Positions 25,900 to 33,867 are shown, counted from the first letter of the stretch. The stretch is 55,710 bases of DNA from Candidatus Omnitrophota bacterium (GCA_028715965.1 JAQUQS010000009.1:1-55710); one strand, 5' to 3'. Translations and numbers: made by a program. The notes: generated by a model not told the origin, from the sequence alone.

Positions 25900-26418
25900 A
25901 TGAAAAAACTCACTTTATTTATCACATTATCCATCATATCCCTCCTCTTCCTGCATTTTTCGGGCGACACATCTTCATTCGCTGACGATTGGTATGAAGC
26001 GGAAGAAGCGAGTTCCTTCGATTATACCGCGGTGGCCGGCATAAAATCCGCGTCTGCCGAAAAGAATGAAAAAACATCATCCCTTACCCCCGTGTTCTCA
26101 AAGAATGAACTGGCGGACGTTACTGCCAGCACGAACAATATGCAGGCCGTAAAAACCGAGTTCCAGACAGCAATGACATTTTCCTCCCTATCATCCGATA
26201 GCCGTATAAATACGAACGACAGTTATACCTCCCCTGACACCATACAAGGGGTTAATACCGGTTCCGATACTTTCTCGGCCATCCCGATCTCATATCAGTT
26301 CGACGAGAATGTTGTAGCCGCTGTAGGGGGCATGCCGCCACCGGATGATGATACGGATACCGGCGACCAGGGCGACGACCCCGGTCCCACTCCACCGCCA
26401 GTGGCTTCGTTCATTTGA
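25900..26418 (+). CDS. DDWYE-family secreted protein P1
   Basis: 172 residues. Signal peptide with hydrophobic core (TLFITLSIISLLFLHF) and predicted cut after Ala28 (SSFA). The mature protein begins DDWYEAEEAS, the motif shared by six neighbouring genes, followed by FDY...AGIK and a second shared box LTPVFSKNEL. The rest is Ser/Thr/Asp-rich and low in hydrophobic residues, ending in a Pro/Asp-rich tail (PPPDDDTDTGDQ, PTPPPV). Start has TGGAGG upstream. The 140-bp spacer after comM holds no convincing promoter or terminator that I can see. No known family recognised; exported, probably extended or disordered. Confidence 0.8.
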   Translation: MKKLTLFITLSIISLLFLHFSGDTSSFADDWYEAEEASSFDYTAVAGIKSASAEKNEKTSSLTPVFSKNELADVTASTNNMQAVKTEFQTAMTFSSLSSDSRINTNDSYTSPDTIQGVNTGSDTFSAIPISYQFDENVVAAVGGMPPPDDDTDTGDQGDDPGPTPPPVASFI

Positions 26419-26446
26419 GCTAAGGCAAGGACAAGAAAGGCATATC

Positions 26447-26926
26447 ATGAAGATAACCGTTTCCTTATGCTTGATAGTATTTCTCGGTTTCATCTTTTTG
26501 CCTGTATTCGGCATGTACAGGATGGAGTCTTTCGCCGACGACTGGTATGAATCCGAGGAATCGACCTCTTTTGATTATGCCGCTCTTGCCGGCATCAAGA
26601 ACGTCGTTGACGAACAAAAGAACAGTACGACCGCGTCCTTCACTCCCAAGGTCGCAAATAAGGGCGAACTGGATGTCGCCAGCAACAATGTCCTGTTCGA
26701 AAAAGAGGAAAGGATGGCCCTTACGGCCTCCCAGAACCTGCATACCCAGATGGAGTATGCTCAGGGGACCAAGGCCATGGGCATTTCTCCGTCATCTGAC
26801 GTCAACACCGCGACCATAGCCATCAAGCTGGATCCGGGAGGCTACAACGATGGAATGGAAGGAGCGGAAGCAGGCGAAGATCCGATAGGAGTAGGTACAG
26901 GTTCCCCTCCTCCTGCCGGTATCTAA
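26447..26926 (+). CDS. DDWYE-family secreted protein P2
   Basis: 159 residues from the ATG at 26447 (AAAGG upstream). Signal peptide cut after Ala30 (ESFA); mature start DDWYESEEST, then FDYAALAGIK and the second box SFTPKVANKGEL. Closest in plan to P1, with the same order of boxes and a Gly/Pro-rich acidic tail (GTGSPPPAGI). The middle is polar with few aromatic residues. It follows P1 by 28 nt and precedes P3 by 30 nt, consistent with one transcript. Function unknown. Confidence 0.8.
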   Translation: MKITVSLCLIVFLGFIFLPVFGMYRMESFADDWYESEESTSFDYAALAGIKNVVDEQKNSTTASFTPKVANKGELDVASNNVLFEKEERMALTASQNLHTQMEYAQGTKAMGISPSSDVNTATIAIKLDPGGYNDGMEGAEAGEDPIGVGTGSPPPAGI

Positions 26927-26956
26927 CAACACGCGCGCCGGAAAGGACACGAAAAG

Positions 26957-27310
26957 ATGAAGACTATATTTTTCATATGTCTGGCCTTATTTCTGGTGGT
27001 CATGTGCGCGAGTATCCCCGCTTCCCTTGCCGACGACTGGTATGAATCGGAAGAAGCCACCAGTTACAGCTCATTGAACGACCATATGATCGCCGCAAGC
27101 TGTGAATCCCTATCCCCTTCAAATAATAACGCCGTAAAAGCGTTCGTACCAGAAACCTTACGGGATAACAAGCAAATGGATGATCTTGTGGCCCAGGAAA
27201 CAGGGAACGCCACTGAAATAGCCCGGGCATATGATGTCCCCGAGGACTCTACTATATTTGAATATTCCGGGGTGACGTCGGTCCTGGGTTGTCAAGCAGC
27301 AGAGGAGTAA
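26957..27310 (+). CDS. DDWYE-family secreted protein P3
   Basis: 117 residues. Signal peptide cut after Ala25 (ASLA); mature start DDWYESEEATSYSS. The second box is AFVPETLRDNKQM, followed by DDLVAQETGNA and a C-terminal YSG....LGC with a single Cys near the end. It is a tandem duplicate of P4: two DNA blocks, about 38 nt around the DDWYESEEATS codons and about 52 nt around RDNKQMDDLVAQETGNA, are identical between the two genes. P4 starts 3 nt after its stop. Confidence 0.8.
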   Translation: MKTIFFICLALFLVVMCASIPASLADDWYESEEATSYSSLNDHMIAASCESLSPSNNNAVKAFVPETLRDNKQMDDLVAQETGNATEIARAYDVPEDSTIFEYSGVTSVLGCQAAEE

Positions 27311-27313
27311 AAA

Positions 27314-27655
27314 ATGAAACTTTTACTTATATTATGTTCCTTCATGCTTATATGCTTTTCGGCCTTAGCCGACGACTGGTATGAATCGGAAGAAGCCACC
27401 AGTTATAGTTCTATGGATGATCACGTTATAACGGTAAGCCAGGAATCCGTCTCGCCAGGACAAGATAACGATATAAAGGCTTTTGTCCCCGAAACCCTAC
27501 GGGATAACAAGCAAATGGATGATCTTGTGGCCCAGGAAACAGGGAACGCCTCTGACATGGCCCGGTCATATGATGTTCCCGAGGACCCTACTGTGTTCAT
27601 ATATTCTGGATTACCGGCGGCCCTGGGTTGTCACGCGGGTACTGATGAGGAATAA
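27314..27655 (+). CDS. DDWYE-family secreted protein P4
   Basis: 113 residues, tandem paralogue of P3. Short signal peptide cut after Ala19 (SALA); mature start DDWYESEEATSYSS, then AFVPETLRDNKQM, YDVPEDPTVF and YSG....LGC near the C-terminus. GAGGAG of its ribosome-binding site overlaps the end of P3, so translation is probably coupled. P5 follows after 2 nt. Conservation of the C-terminal LGC and of RDNKQMDDLVAQETGNA between P3 and P4 shows these parts are kept in addition to the shared N-terminus. Confidence 0.8.
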   Translation: MKLLLILCSFMLICFSALADDWYESEEATSYSSMDDHVITVSQESVSPGQDNDIKAFVPETLRDNKQMDDLVAQETGNASDMARSYDVPEDPTVFIYSGLPAALGCHAGTDEE

Positions 27656-27657
27656 AC

Positions 27658-28065
27658 ATGAGACACATATATCTTTTATTTTGTTTTGTGCTAATAAGCT
27701 GCTTATTCTGTGCCGTTATTTCCGCCGATGACTGGTACGAAGCGGAAGAATCAACTGGCCTGGATTATCCTGTACGGGCGGGCCTTAAACATCAGGATCC
27801 CGAGAAGAACAATACCACCAGCGCGTTGTCCCCGGCTTATCCGAAAGAAGAGCTGTCTTCTATGAAGATCGATAACACTTATCTTCTTGAAGCGATCTCC
27901 GGCATAAAGACATTGTCCACTTCACCGGAAGGAACAATGATCTATTCCGAAGCGGACACTACGGGGATAGGCGACCAGACTCAGCCCGACACCTCTTCTG
28001 ACGTTTTTACCACCACCCCCACTGCGCTGAAATTACCCCCTGATCCTTCTTCTGAACAGCATTGA
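27658..28065 (+). CDS. DDWYE-family secreted protein P5
   Basis: 135 residues. Signal peptide with a Cys/Leu-rich core, cut after Ala23 (AVISA); mature start DDWYEAEESTGLDY, then AGLK and the second box ALSPAYPKEEL. Ends in a Thr/Pro/Asp-rich tail. GAGGAA precedes the ATG and overlaps the end of P4. Last gene of the tightly packed P3-P4-P5 run; a 212-bp AT-rich spacer with a new promoter follows before P6. Function unknown. Confidence 0.8.
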   Translation: MRHIYLLFCFVLISCLFCAVISADDWYEAEESTGLDYPVRAGLKHQDPEKNNTTSALSPAYPKEELSSMKIDNTYLLEAISGIKTLSTSPEGTMIYSEADTTGIGDQTQPDTSSDVFTTTPTALKLPPDPSSEQH

Positions 28066-28203
28066 TCCACTACTGCGAACGCAATGAGCATATAACTATA
28101 TTATTTTAAACATGTTAAGTTGTTAACGTTTACTTTACTAACATATATATACTATTTATGGTATTCTAGCTTTTTATTATAATAACAGATATTCGGAAAA
28201 TCT

Positions 28204-28231
28204 TTGAAATTCATATATAGTTAGGCATACT
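28204..28231 (+). promoter_or_regulatory. Promoter upstream of the P6-Hint gene
   Basis: TTGAAA, 16 nt, CATACT within the AT-rich spacer 28066-28277, leaving a leader of about 40 nt ending in AAGGAG before the P6 ATG. A second possible -10 (TATAAT at 28178-28183) lacks a good -35 box. P6 may thus be expressed separately from P1-P5. Confidence 0.45.
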
Positions 28232-28277
28232 TAAAGTGAGGCAAGAGATAAAAAGTACCGGAAATTAAGGAGAAGTC

Positions 28278-29072
28278 ATGAAGCTGGCCACCTACATATG
28301 TGTAGCGTTATTCGCTAGCCTGCTAGTACTGCCCATACTGGGCATGACTAACATGACTTCTTACGCGGACGACTGGTATGAAGCGGAAGAAGCCAGCTGT
28401 CTGGATTTTGCGGCCGTATCAGGCATTAAGATGCAGGCGGAAAGAACAGACAAGACGGCGCAGTTCACCCCCGGAGCGGAAGTTTCCGAGGAAAAGAACG
28501 TAGGCCTGCAGACAGCGATGCTGGATCGGGAATCCATCCAGAGAACGATAGCCTTCCAATTCAGCGCGCCCGTTGTACGGATGGATGAACCCGTAGATAC
28601 TGGCCACTGGTTCACTATGCCCGGAGGATGCGCCGGCGACGACACCCAGGTATGGATAGGCCCCGGGGACTCGGATCCCGTCATAACCTGCGTACCGATA
28701 TGTTTCGGCGGTTTGACCCAGGTAGCTACGGATAAAGGCATAAAATATATCTCGGAGATCATGCCGGGAGAGATGGTACTCGGCAAGGATGGTTTTTCAG
28801 AGGTACTGGAAGTACAAGTCTCCGAAGGCAAACCCGAACTCGAGATAAACGGCATAAAAGCCACACCGAACCATCCGTTCATAATGGCGGACGGCGAGAT
28901 AAGACCCGCCGGAGAACTCGCCCCAGGCGACATGCTGTTCAACGGTAAAATGGTCGAGAGCGTTACTCCCGTCCCGACCGAAGAGAACTCGTATAACCTT
29001 ATTGTAAGAAGCGGCACCTATTATGTCGGCGACATGCTTGTCTCAAGCGCCGTCGATGACCACGCGAAATAA
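28278..29072 (+). CDS. DDWYE-family secreted protein P6 with C-terminal Hint domain
   Basis: 264 residues. Signal peptide cut after Ala30 (TSYA); mature start DDWYEAEEASCLDF, then VSGIK and the second box QFTPGAEVSEEKN, as in P1-P5. From Cys142 to about 257 lies a Hint (hedgehog/intein) fold: block A CFGGLTQVATDKGIKYISEI, MPGEMVLGKDGF, block B with T196 and H199 (ATPNHPFIM), AGELAPGDML, and a closing strand YNLIVRSGTYYVGDMLVSS. The usual terminal His-Asn is replaced by Ser256-Ser257, so full protein splicing is unlikely, but thioester formation at Cys142 with N-terminal cleavage or transfer is possible. The start has AAGGAG seven bases upstream. The Hint call is mine from motif order; processing is inferred. 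Confidence 0.82.
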   Translation: MKLATYICVALFASLLVLPILGMTNMTSYADDWYEAEEASCLDFAAVSGIKMQAERTDKTAQFTPGAEVSEEKNVGLQTAMLDRESIQRTIAFQFSAPVVRMDEPVDTGHWFTMPGGCAGDDTQVWIGPGDSDPVITCVPICFGGLTQVATDKGIKYISEIMPGEMVLGKDGFSEVLEVQVSEGKPELEINGIKATPNHPFIMADGEIRPAGELAPGDMLFNGKMVESVTPVPTEENSYNLIVRSGTYYVGDMLVSSAVDDHAK

Positions 29073-29088
29073 CCGCTTCTTTACCTTA

Positions 29089-30762
29089 CTACCCCTCTTT
29101 AATATCCCGATACATGGTACTTCTGTTCCTGCCATTGTCCTTGGACTTGTAAAGCGCTGTATCCGCCGCGCGCACGAAATCCATATACTGGTCGGTATCT
29201 ATATCTTCTATGGTAGCTATCCCCGCGCTTATCGTTATCCCGACCTCGTCGCCGTTGTTGGTCTGAAATCTCGCTTCCTGTATCTTATGCCGTATACGTT
29301 CGACCGCGTTCTTAGCGTCGTCCGGCTTTATCCCGAGCATGATGACGCAGAACTCCTCACCGCCATACCTGGCTACGGTATCGGCCCCTTTTGAGTTGTA
29401 TAGCATTATACGCGATACGTCCTTGAGGATCTTGTTGCCGAACTCGTGGCCATAAGTATCGTTGATGTTCTTGAAATGGTCCAGGTCGTATATTGCCAAA
29501 CCCAGGTACCCGCCGGAACTCCTGGCCCTTTTCAGTTCGCGTTTAAGGCTGACCTCAAAATACCGGTACGCGTACAGTCGTGTCAGGCCATCAGTTACCG
29601 CTTCTTTCCTTAGCCACATGTTCTCGAGAGTAAGACGCACATACCTTATGGAATATATGATAACGAACACCGATATTATCACGAAAAACACACCAAAGTA
29701 TTCTATTATCACGTTCCTGGCCATGAGCCATGTACTGATAGCCGAAAAGACCGCCGCCTCCAGGACAATAGCGACAAGACCCGGAAAAGCCGGCAGCCGC
29801 ATGCTTACCAGGATAGCGAACAGGCCAAAAACAAGGACCGCGCAAAGATCCATCTTCCTGTCATCATGCACCATGAACTGGCCCGTAATGTAAGTAAGGG
29901 CCTCATTCGCGCCTATGAACACCCCCGGAACTATCCCCACCGGGGACTGGTATATATCGTGGAACACTTCGGAAGTGACCCCGACAAAAACTATCTTGTT
30001 CTCTATCTCGGCCTTTTCTATCTTCCCCCTCAGGACTTTCCACACGGGGATGGTCTTTATTTTTTTGTTGTCCGCGAAATAATTTATGTATACCGTGTTA
30101 TCCTTGAGGATAGGCATATTTTCGACAAGACCGTCTATGCTCTGTCCGGTATATTGTGAAGCCACCTTTACGCCTATGGAATGATCTATTATCTTCCCGT
30201 TACGCGCAAGCACATAAGGCCTCATGCGCCTCACTGAATTATCCGCGTCCCTGGGCTTGTTCACAAAGCCGAACCCTGTCGCGCTGTTCGCGATAAGCTT
30301 TTCGGGCACGACATACCTGCCGTCGGCCCCGAAATACGAAGCAATATATATGTTATCCGACTCCCCGAGCACTTTCGCCAGTATGAGGTCCTGCTCCTTG
30401 TCCTCACTTTCTCCGATAAAGACAAGGTCAACGCTCATAGCAGCGGGCTTTTTCTCCGCGAGGTTCTTTATCGCTCCGGCGATCATCCCCCTGGGCCAGG
30501 GCCATCTCACGTTAAGGTCCCTCATTGATTCATCGTCGATCGACACGATGACCACATCCTCAAGGGGCGCCTCTTGCGGCCTCATATCCAGGCTGAGCTT
30601 GTAAAAGATGTCGAATAAACGCAAGTTGAACGTCCTTGCGGTCTTCATCGGGAATATGAGGTGGAAATACACAAGGGAAAGCAACACCGCCAGTGCCAGG
30701 GACCTGGGAAGAAGCCCCCTGGTCAGGTATCTATATACTACGCCTAAGCTTTTCATGAACAT
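29089..30762 (-). CDS. CHASE2 sensor - GGDEF diguanylate cyclase, membrane-bound
   Basis: 557 residues. One N-terminal membrane helix (about 18-38), an extracytoplasmic CHASE2 domain (VVIVSIDDESM, RWPWPRGMIAGAI, KPAAMSVDLVF and GVFIGANEALTYI are typical), three further membrane helices (about 310-375), then a GGDEF domain with YDLDHFKNINDTYGHEFGN and an intact GGEEF. The inhibitory site is KGAD rather than RxxD. It probably makes c-di-GMP in response to an envelope signal. GGAGAG precedes two possible starts (30762 and 30756). It converges on the P6-Hint gene with only 16 nt between the stops and no visible terminator. Confidence 0.92.
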   Translation of the reverse strand: MFMKSLGVVYRYLTRGLLPRSLALAVLLSLVYFHLIFPMKTARTFNLRLFDIFYKLSLDMRPQEAPLEDVVIVSIDDESMRDLNVRWPWPRGMIAGAIKNLAEKKPAAMSVDLVFIGESEDKEQDLILAKVLGESDNIYIASYFGADGRYVVPEKLIANSATGFGFVNKPRDADNSVRRMRPYVLARNGKIIDHSIGVKVASQYTGQSIDGLVENMPILKDNTVYINYFADNKKIKTIPVWKVLRGKIEKAEIENKIVFVGVTSEVFHDIYQSPVGIVPGVFIGANEALTYITGQFMVHDDRKMDLCAVLVFGLFAILVSMRLPAFPGLVAIVLEAAVFSAISTWLMARNVIIEYFGVFFVIISVFVIIYSIRYVRLTLENMWLRKEAVTDGLTRLYAYRYFEVSLKRELKRARSSGGYLGLAIYDLDHFKNINDTYGHEFGNKILKDVSRIMLYNSKGADTVARYGGEEFCVIMLGIKPDDAKNAVERIRHKIQEARFQTNNGDEVGITISAGIATIEDIDTDQYMDFVRAADTALYKSKDNGRNRSTMYRDIKEG

Positions 30763-30790
30763 ATTCTCTCCGTGATGGTTAAAAGCCTGA

Positions 30791-30818
30791 TTGCTTTCTC
30801 ATATTTTTTTATTATACT
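30791..30818 (+). promoter_or_regulatory. Outer-membrane barrel gene promoter, predicted leaderless
   Basis: TTGCTT (30791-30796), 16 nt, TATACT (30813-30818), then eight bases to the ATG at 30827. Transcription should start within about two bases of the ATG. No Shine-Dalgarno sequence is present. Confidence 0.6.
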
Positions 30819-30826
30819 ATATAAAA

Positions 30827-32305
30827 ATGCAAAAAACTAATACACACCTCAAAATGTTGGCATCACGTCAGGCATTGAACTTTTGTCTATCGCTATTATT
30901 TTGCCTATCTTCTTTTCCTCTTACCTGTTTTTCCCAGAGCGATGAGGCCTCCTCCCTGAGACTTCAGGAGCAGGACAGGCAGATATCCGATGAGGAGAAC
31001 CGCCAGCTGAAGGTTACCGAGAGAGCCCCCCTTGCGGGTGCCGAAAAGGATTTTGCCCTGGATTACGGCATATGGCTGATGGCGGACTATCGCCACTATA
31101 ACAACATAGACAACGACAAACAGGTAGAAGACTGGATCAAGGACATATATACGGCTGACGCGCGCTTATGGGTCAACGCCATGTATTACGATATGTTCAT
31201 GATATACGGCCGCCTTAAGACAACTTATATATGGAAACCTAACGTAAGTAGCGCGTACAACGGTATAGGCGACGACCTGGAAGGGCCTAAAGTGGACTCC
31301 CTGTATGGCCAGCTTTTCCTGCACAACAGGTACAATATCCCGCTTTCGGTCCGGGTAGGCAGGCAATTCCTCACGCTGGGCCGGGGCATCACCTACAGCG
31401 ACATGCACGATGGCGTGGAAATGCGTTACCAGATAGGCAAAAGATTTAACGTCAAGACCTTCGTTTCGAAGACAAAAGAGTTCGACAACAATATTGATTA
31501 CAGCGTACCCGGATATACTGACGAAGGCGACAGGCATTTTTTCGGGGCGGAAGCATCTTTCATCGCCGGGAACATGGTCTTCTACGCTTACACACTTGTC
31601 CAGCGGGACCTTTCCCATGAAAACCCTACCGACCACACCCAGAACTATACATACGACTCGGAATACGTCGGCATAGGTGGCCTTGGCCGGAGCGGCGACC
31701 TTTCGTACTGGTTCGAGGTGATCAAGGAATATGGTAAAAGCTATACCGACGCCGCCCAGACGAACCTGGCCAGGAAGGACATAGATGCCTGGGCATTTGA
31801 TATCGGGGCTAAATATTCCATCGATGCGTATTCTCACCCCAAGGTCGACGTGGAAATGGCGTACGGCTCCGGGGACAAAGAACGTTCAAGGGTGACCAAC
31901 ACCAGCGGAGGCAACGTATCAGGGCGCGACACTAATTTCATGTATTTTGGCGTGTTCAACGCGGGCTATGCCCTGGCGCCAAGGCTTTCTAACATGTACA
32001 TATATAAGGTCGAGGCCAGCTGTAAACCGATCGAGTTCATGCCATACATAGGCGAGAACGTGGCTGTAGGCGCGAAATATTTTCTGTATCGAAAGGATGA
32101 GAAACTCGGCGGCATATATGACGTTGACGCTACTGAATCCGATCCGGACATAGGACAGGAGTTGGATTTTTATCTGCACTGGAAGGTTTATGAGAATTTC
32201 TATTTCTCGGCTAAATACGGGATATTCTATCCGGGAGCGGCATATCCACATGGCAGGAGGACACCTTCGGAATATTTCTACGCGAGGGTCCGGATGATCG
32301 TCTGA
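30827..32305 (+). CDS. Alginate-export-type outer-membrane beta-barrel protein
   Basis: 492 residues. After a polar N-terminus and hydrophobic signal (LNFCLSLLFCLSSFPLTCFS) the protein is rich in alternating aromatic strands (GIWLMADYRHYNN, MIYGRLKTTYIW, SVRVGRQFLTLGRGITY, YEIKEYGKS-like segments), as in the AlgE/alginate_exp family of 18-stranded outer-membrane channels. The VGRQFLTLGRG element is the clearest family sign. It probably lets an anionic sugar polymer or small solutes cross the outer membrane; substrate unknown. Transcribed divergently from the CHASE2-GGDEF gene. The start at 30827 is chosen because the upstream TTG at 30791 is its -35 box. Confidence 0.8.
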   Translation: MQKTNTHLKMLASRQALNFCLSLLFCLSSFPLTCFSQSDEASSLRLQEQDRQISDEENRQLKVTERAPLAGAEKDFALDYGIWLMADYRHYNNIDNDKQVEDWIKDIYTADARLWVNAMYYDMFMIYGRLKTTYIWKPNVSSAYNGIGDDLEGPKVDSLYGQLFLHNRYNIPLSVRVGRQFLTLGRGITYSDMHDGVEMRYQIGKRFNVKTFVSKTKEFDNNIDYSVPGYTDEGDRHFFGAEASFIAGNMVFYAYTLVQRDLSHENPTDHTQNYTYDSEYVGIGGLGRSGDLSYWFEVIKEYGKSYTDAAQTNLARKDIDAWAFDIGAKYSIDAYSHPKVDVEMAYGSGDKERSRVTNTSGGNVSGRDTNFMYFGVFNAGYALAPRLSNMYIYKVEASCKPIEFMPYIGENVAVGAKYFLYRKDEKLGGIYDVDATESDPDIGQELDFYLHWKVYENFYFSAKYGIFYPGAAYPHGRRTPSEYFYARVRMIV

Positions 32306-32309
32306 AGGC

Positions 32310-32852
32310 CTATCCCTCCCTGAGTTCCAGAAGTTTTTCTCTTACCTCTTTCAGGGTATCATTATCGGGAATATCCCCCTCCAGCATTTTAGCCACATGT
32401 TCTACCACCCTGTTGCGCTTTTCCCTCTGTTCAAGAAGTTTATCCCTTAATTTGGAAAGTTTGAAGGCCAGCATCTTAAGCTCGTCCTTCCTCCTGAGAA
32501 CGAGACCTCTCGAATAATCGCCCCCGATGAGCTGGTCCAGGTATTTCCCTATCCTGTATATAGGTCCCGCTATCCTGTGTGAAATGAAAACACCCAGGAT
32601 AACAAAAAGCGGGGTTATGAGTAGTATGCGGAAAAGAAGCGTGATGTTGGCGTCGCGGAATATATAGAAAAGTCTGCCTCTGGGGTAGACATTGGCGAGC
32701 TTTTCCCCGAGCGTGGTCCAGGTCGTATAGTAAACTGTGTATCCGGCCACAGCCGCGCCGATGTAGAGAAAAAGCAGTATATATATTATGTATTTGAGCT
32801 GAAAGTTCAGAAGTATAATATATTTTTTTCTTTTGTTCCCCGCTCTTGGCAT
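32310..32852 (-). CDS. HAMP-domain membrane protein
   Basis: 180 residues: two membrane helices (about 20-42 and 69-91) enclosing a short periplasmic loop, then a HAMP domain (HRIAGPIYRIGKYLDQLIGGDY, RRKDELKML) and a charged coiled coil. No kinase, methyl-accepting or cyclase output is present, so signal output must be by partner contact. GGAGG precedes the ATG. It starts 16 nt after the PDZ protein gene and is probably cotranscribed with it. Similar stand-alone HAMP proteins are common in delta-type and candidate-phylum genomes; precise role unknown. Confidence 0.8.
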   Translation of the reverse strand: MPRAGNKRKKYIILLNFQLKYIIYILLFLYIGAAVAGYTVYYTTWTTLGEKLANVYPRGRLFYIFRDANITLLFRILLITPLFVILGVFISHRIAGPIYRIGKYLDQLIGGDYSRGLVLRRKDELKMLAFKLSKLRDKLLEQREKRNRVVEHVAKMLEGDIPDNDTLKEVREKLLELREG

Positions 32853-32868
32853 CGTGCCTCCAAATCTT

Positions 32869-33867
32869 TTATATCATCATATCGTCATTGTTGAATTTTT
32901 TCCATATGACTATGTCCCTTTTTATTTCCAGGGAAATAGCGTTGTTCTTGTGGGAATCTATCGCTTTTTCCACGTCCCGGATATCCATATATCTTGAAGA
33001 CTTCCCGTCCACGGCCATGATTATATCTCCAGGCTCGATCCCCGCGTTGGCCGCCGCGCTCCCTTCTTTGACCTTCTCGATCATAAGACCTTCCATCTCG
33101 GAAAACCCCAGTTTTACTCCCAGCAGGTTCCCATAACTTTTGGTGGCCATGGAAAGATCGATCTTCAGGGGCCTTACGATCGTGATATTTATGTCCATAA
33201 CGCCCGGGGTAAGGAGTTTGTCCATCACTTCGTCCGGCTCCATATATCCAATAGCTCTTCCCCACGCCGCCGAAAGTATATCTCCTTTTTTAAGTCCCGC
33301 CTTGGACGCCGGGGACCCTATTACGACCTTGTCTATCTTGAAAGATTCCCTGGCGTTCCTGATGCCGATGCCCAGCCCCTCCTCGAGCCTGCTTTCCCTG
33401 CTCTCGTCCCCGGAAGATACCGGGGAACGCAAGCCCGTCATCTCCTCATTGAGCCTGCGGACATGGTCAAGCTTCCGGCGTCTGCCGGTAAGCTGTATAT
33501 ATGTCCCGACATGGTTCAACGCCTCCCTGGCCTTCTTATAGTTCGGGTTGACCTCGAGCGCCTTGCTGTAATAATAATACGCTTTTTCGTATTTGCCGGC
33601 ATCCTGGTAATAATCCCCTACGCTTGTGAGGTTCTGTTCTTCCAGGTCATATATAATATTATTGATATCCGAACGCATGATCTCTTTCTCGCCGTCCATC
33701 GTGGATATTACTATCCTGTCCCTGTATTCCTCTACGACAACGCCTTTTACACGTTCATTATCCGCCATGACCACGGTATCTCCATATGATACATCGGGAC
33801 ATATGAAAAAGCAGATGAATATAGCGGCCGCTATCCTATATGTCGAAATTTTAGTTATATGTCTCAT
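32869..33867 (-). CDS. Exported TPR and double-PDZ protein
   Basis: 332 residues from the ATG at 33867 (GGGGA upstream). Signal peptide (AAAIFICFFICPDVSYG), then a small beta domain (about 31-72) with the DNERVKGVVVEEYRD pattern, a TPR unit (about 80-125, GDYYQDAGKYEKAYYYYSKALEVNPNY), and two PDZ domains (about 163-232, GIGIRN...ASKAGLKKGDIL; and 245-318, GVKLGF...AANAGIEPGDIIMAVDG). No protease domain, so it is a periplasmic scaffold or adaptor rather than a DegP-type protease. Possible GTG start with in-frame extension at 33903 is less likely. Promoter with two overlapping inverted repeats lies upstream. Confidence 0.85.
   Translation of the reverse strand: MRHITKISTYRIAAAIFICFFICPDVSYGDTVVMADNERVKGVVVEEYRDRIVISTMDGEKEIMRSDINNIIYDLEEQNLTSVGDYYQDAGKYEKAYYYYSKALEVNPNYKKAREALNHVGTYIQLTGRRRKLDHVRRLNEEMTGLRSPVSSGDESRESRLEEGLGIGIRNARESFKIDKVVIGSPASKAGLKKGDILSAAWGRAIGYMEPDEVMDKLLTPGVMDINITIVRPLKIDLSMATKSYGNLLGVKLGFSEMEGLMIEKVKEGSAAANAGIEPGDIIMAVDGKSSRYMDIRDVEKAIDSHKNNAISLEIKRDIVIWKKFNNDDMMI

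Noticed and set aside
28066-28277. A further small gene between P5 and P6
   Set aside because: The spacer is AT-rich with stop codons in all frames and carries promoter-like elements only.
29073-29088. Terminator between P6 and the CHASE2-GGDEF gene
   Set aside because: The 16-nt gap contains no hairpin; the transcripts probably overlap at their ends.
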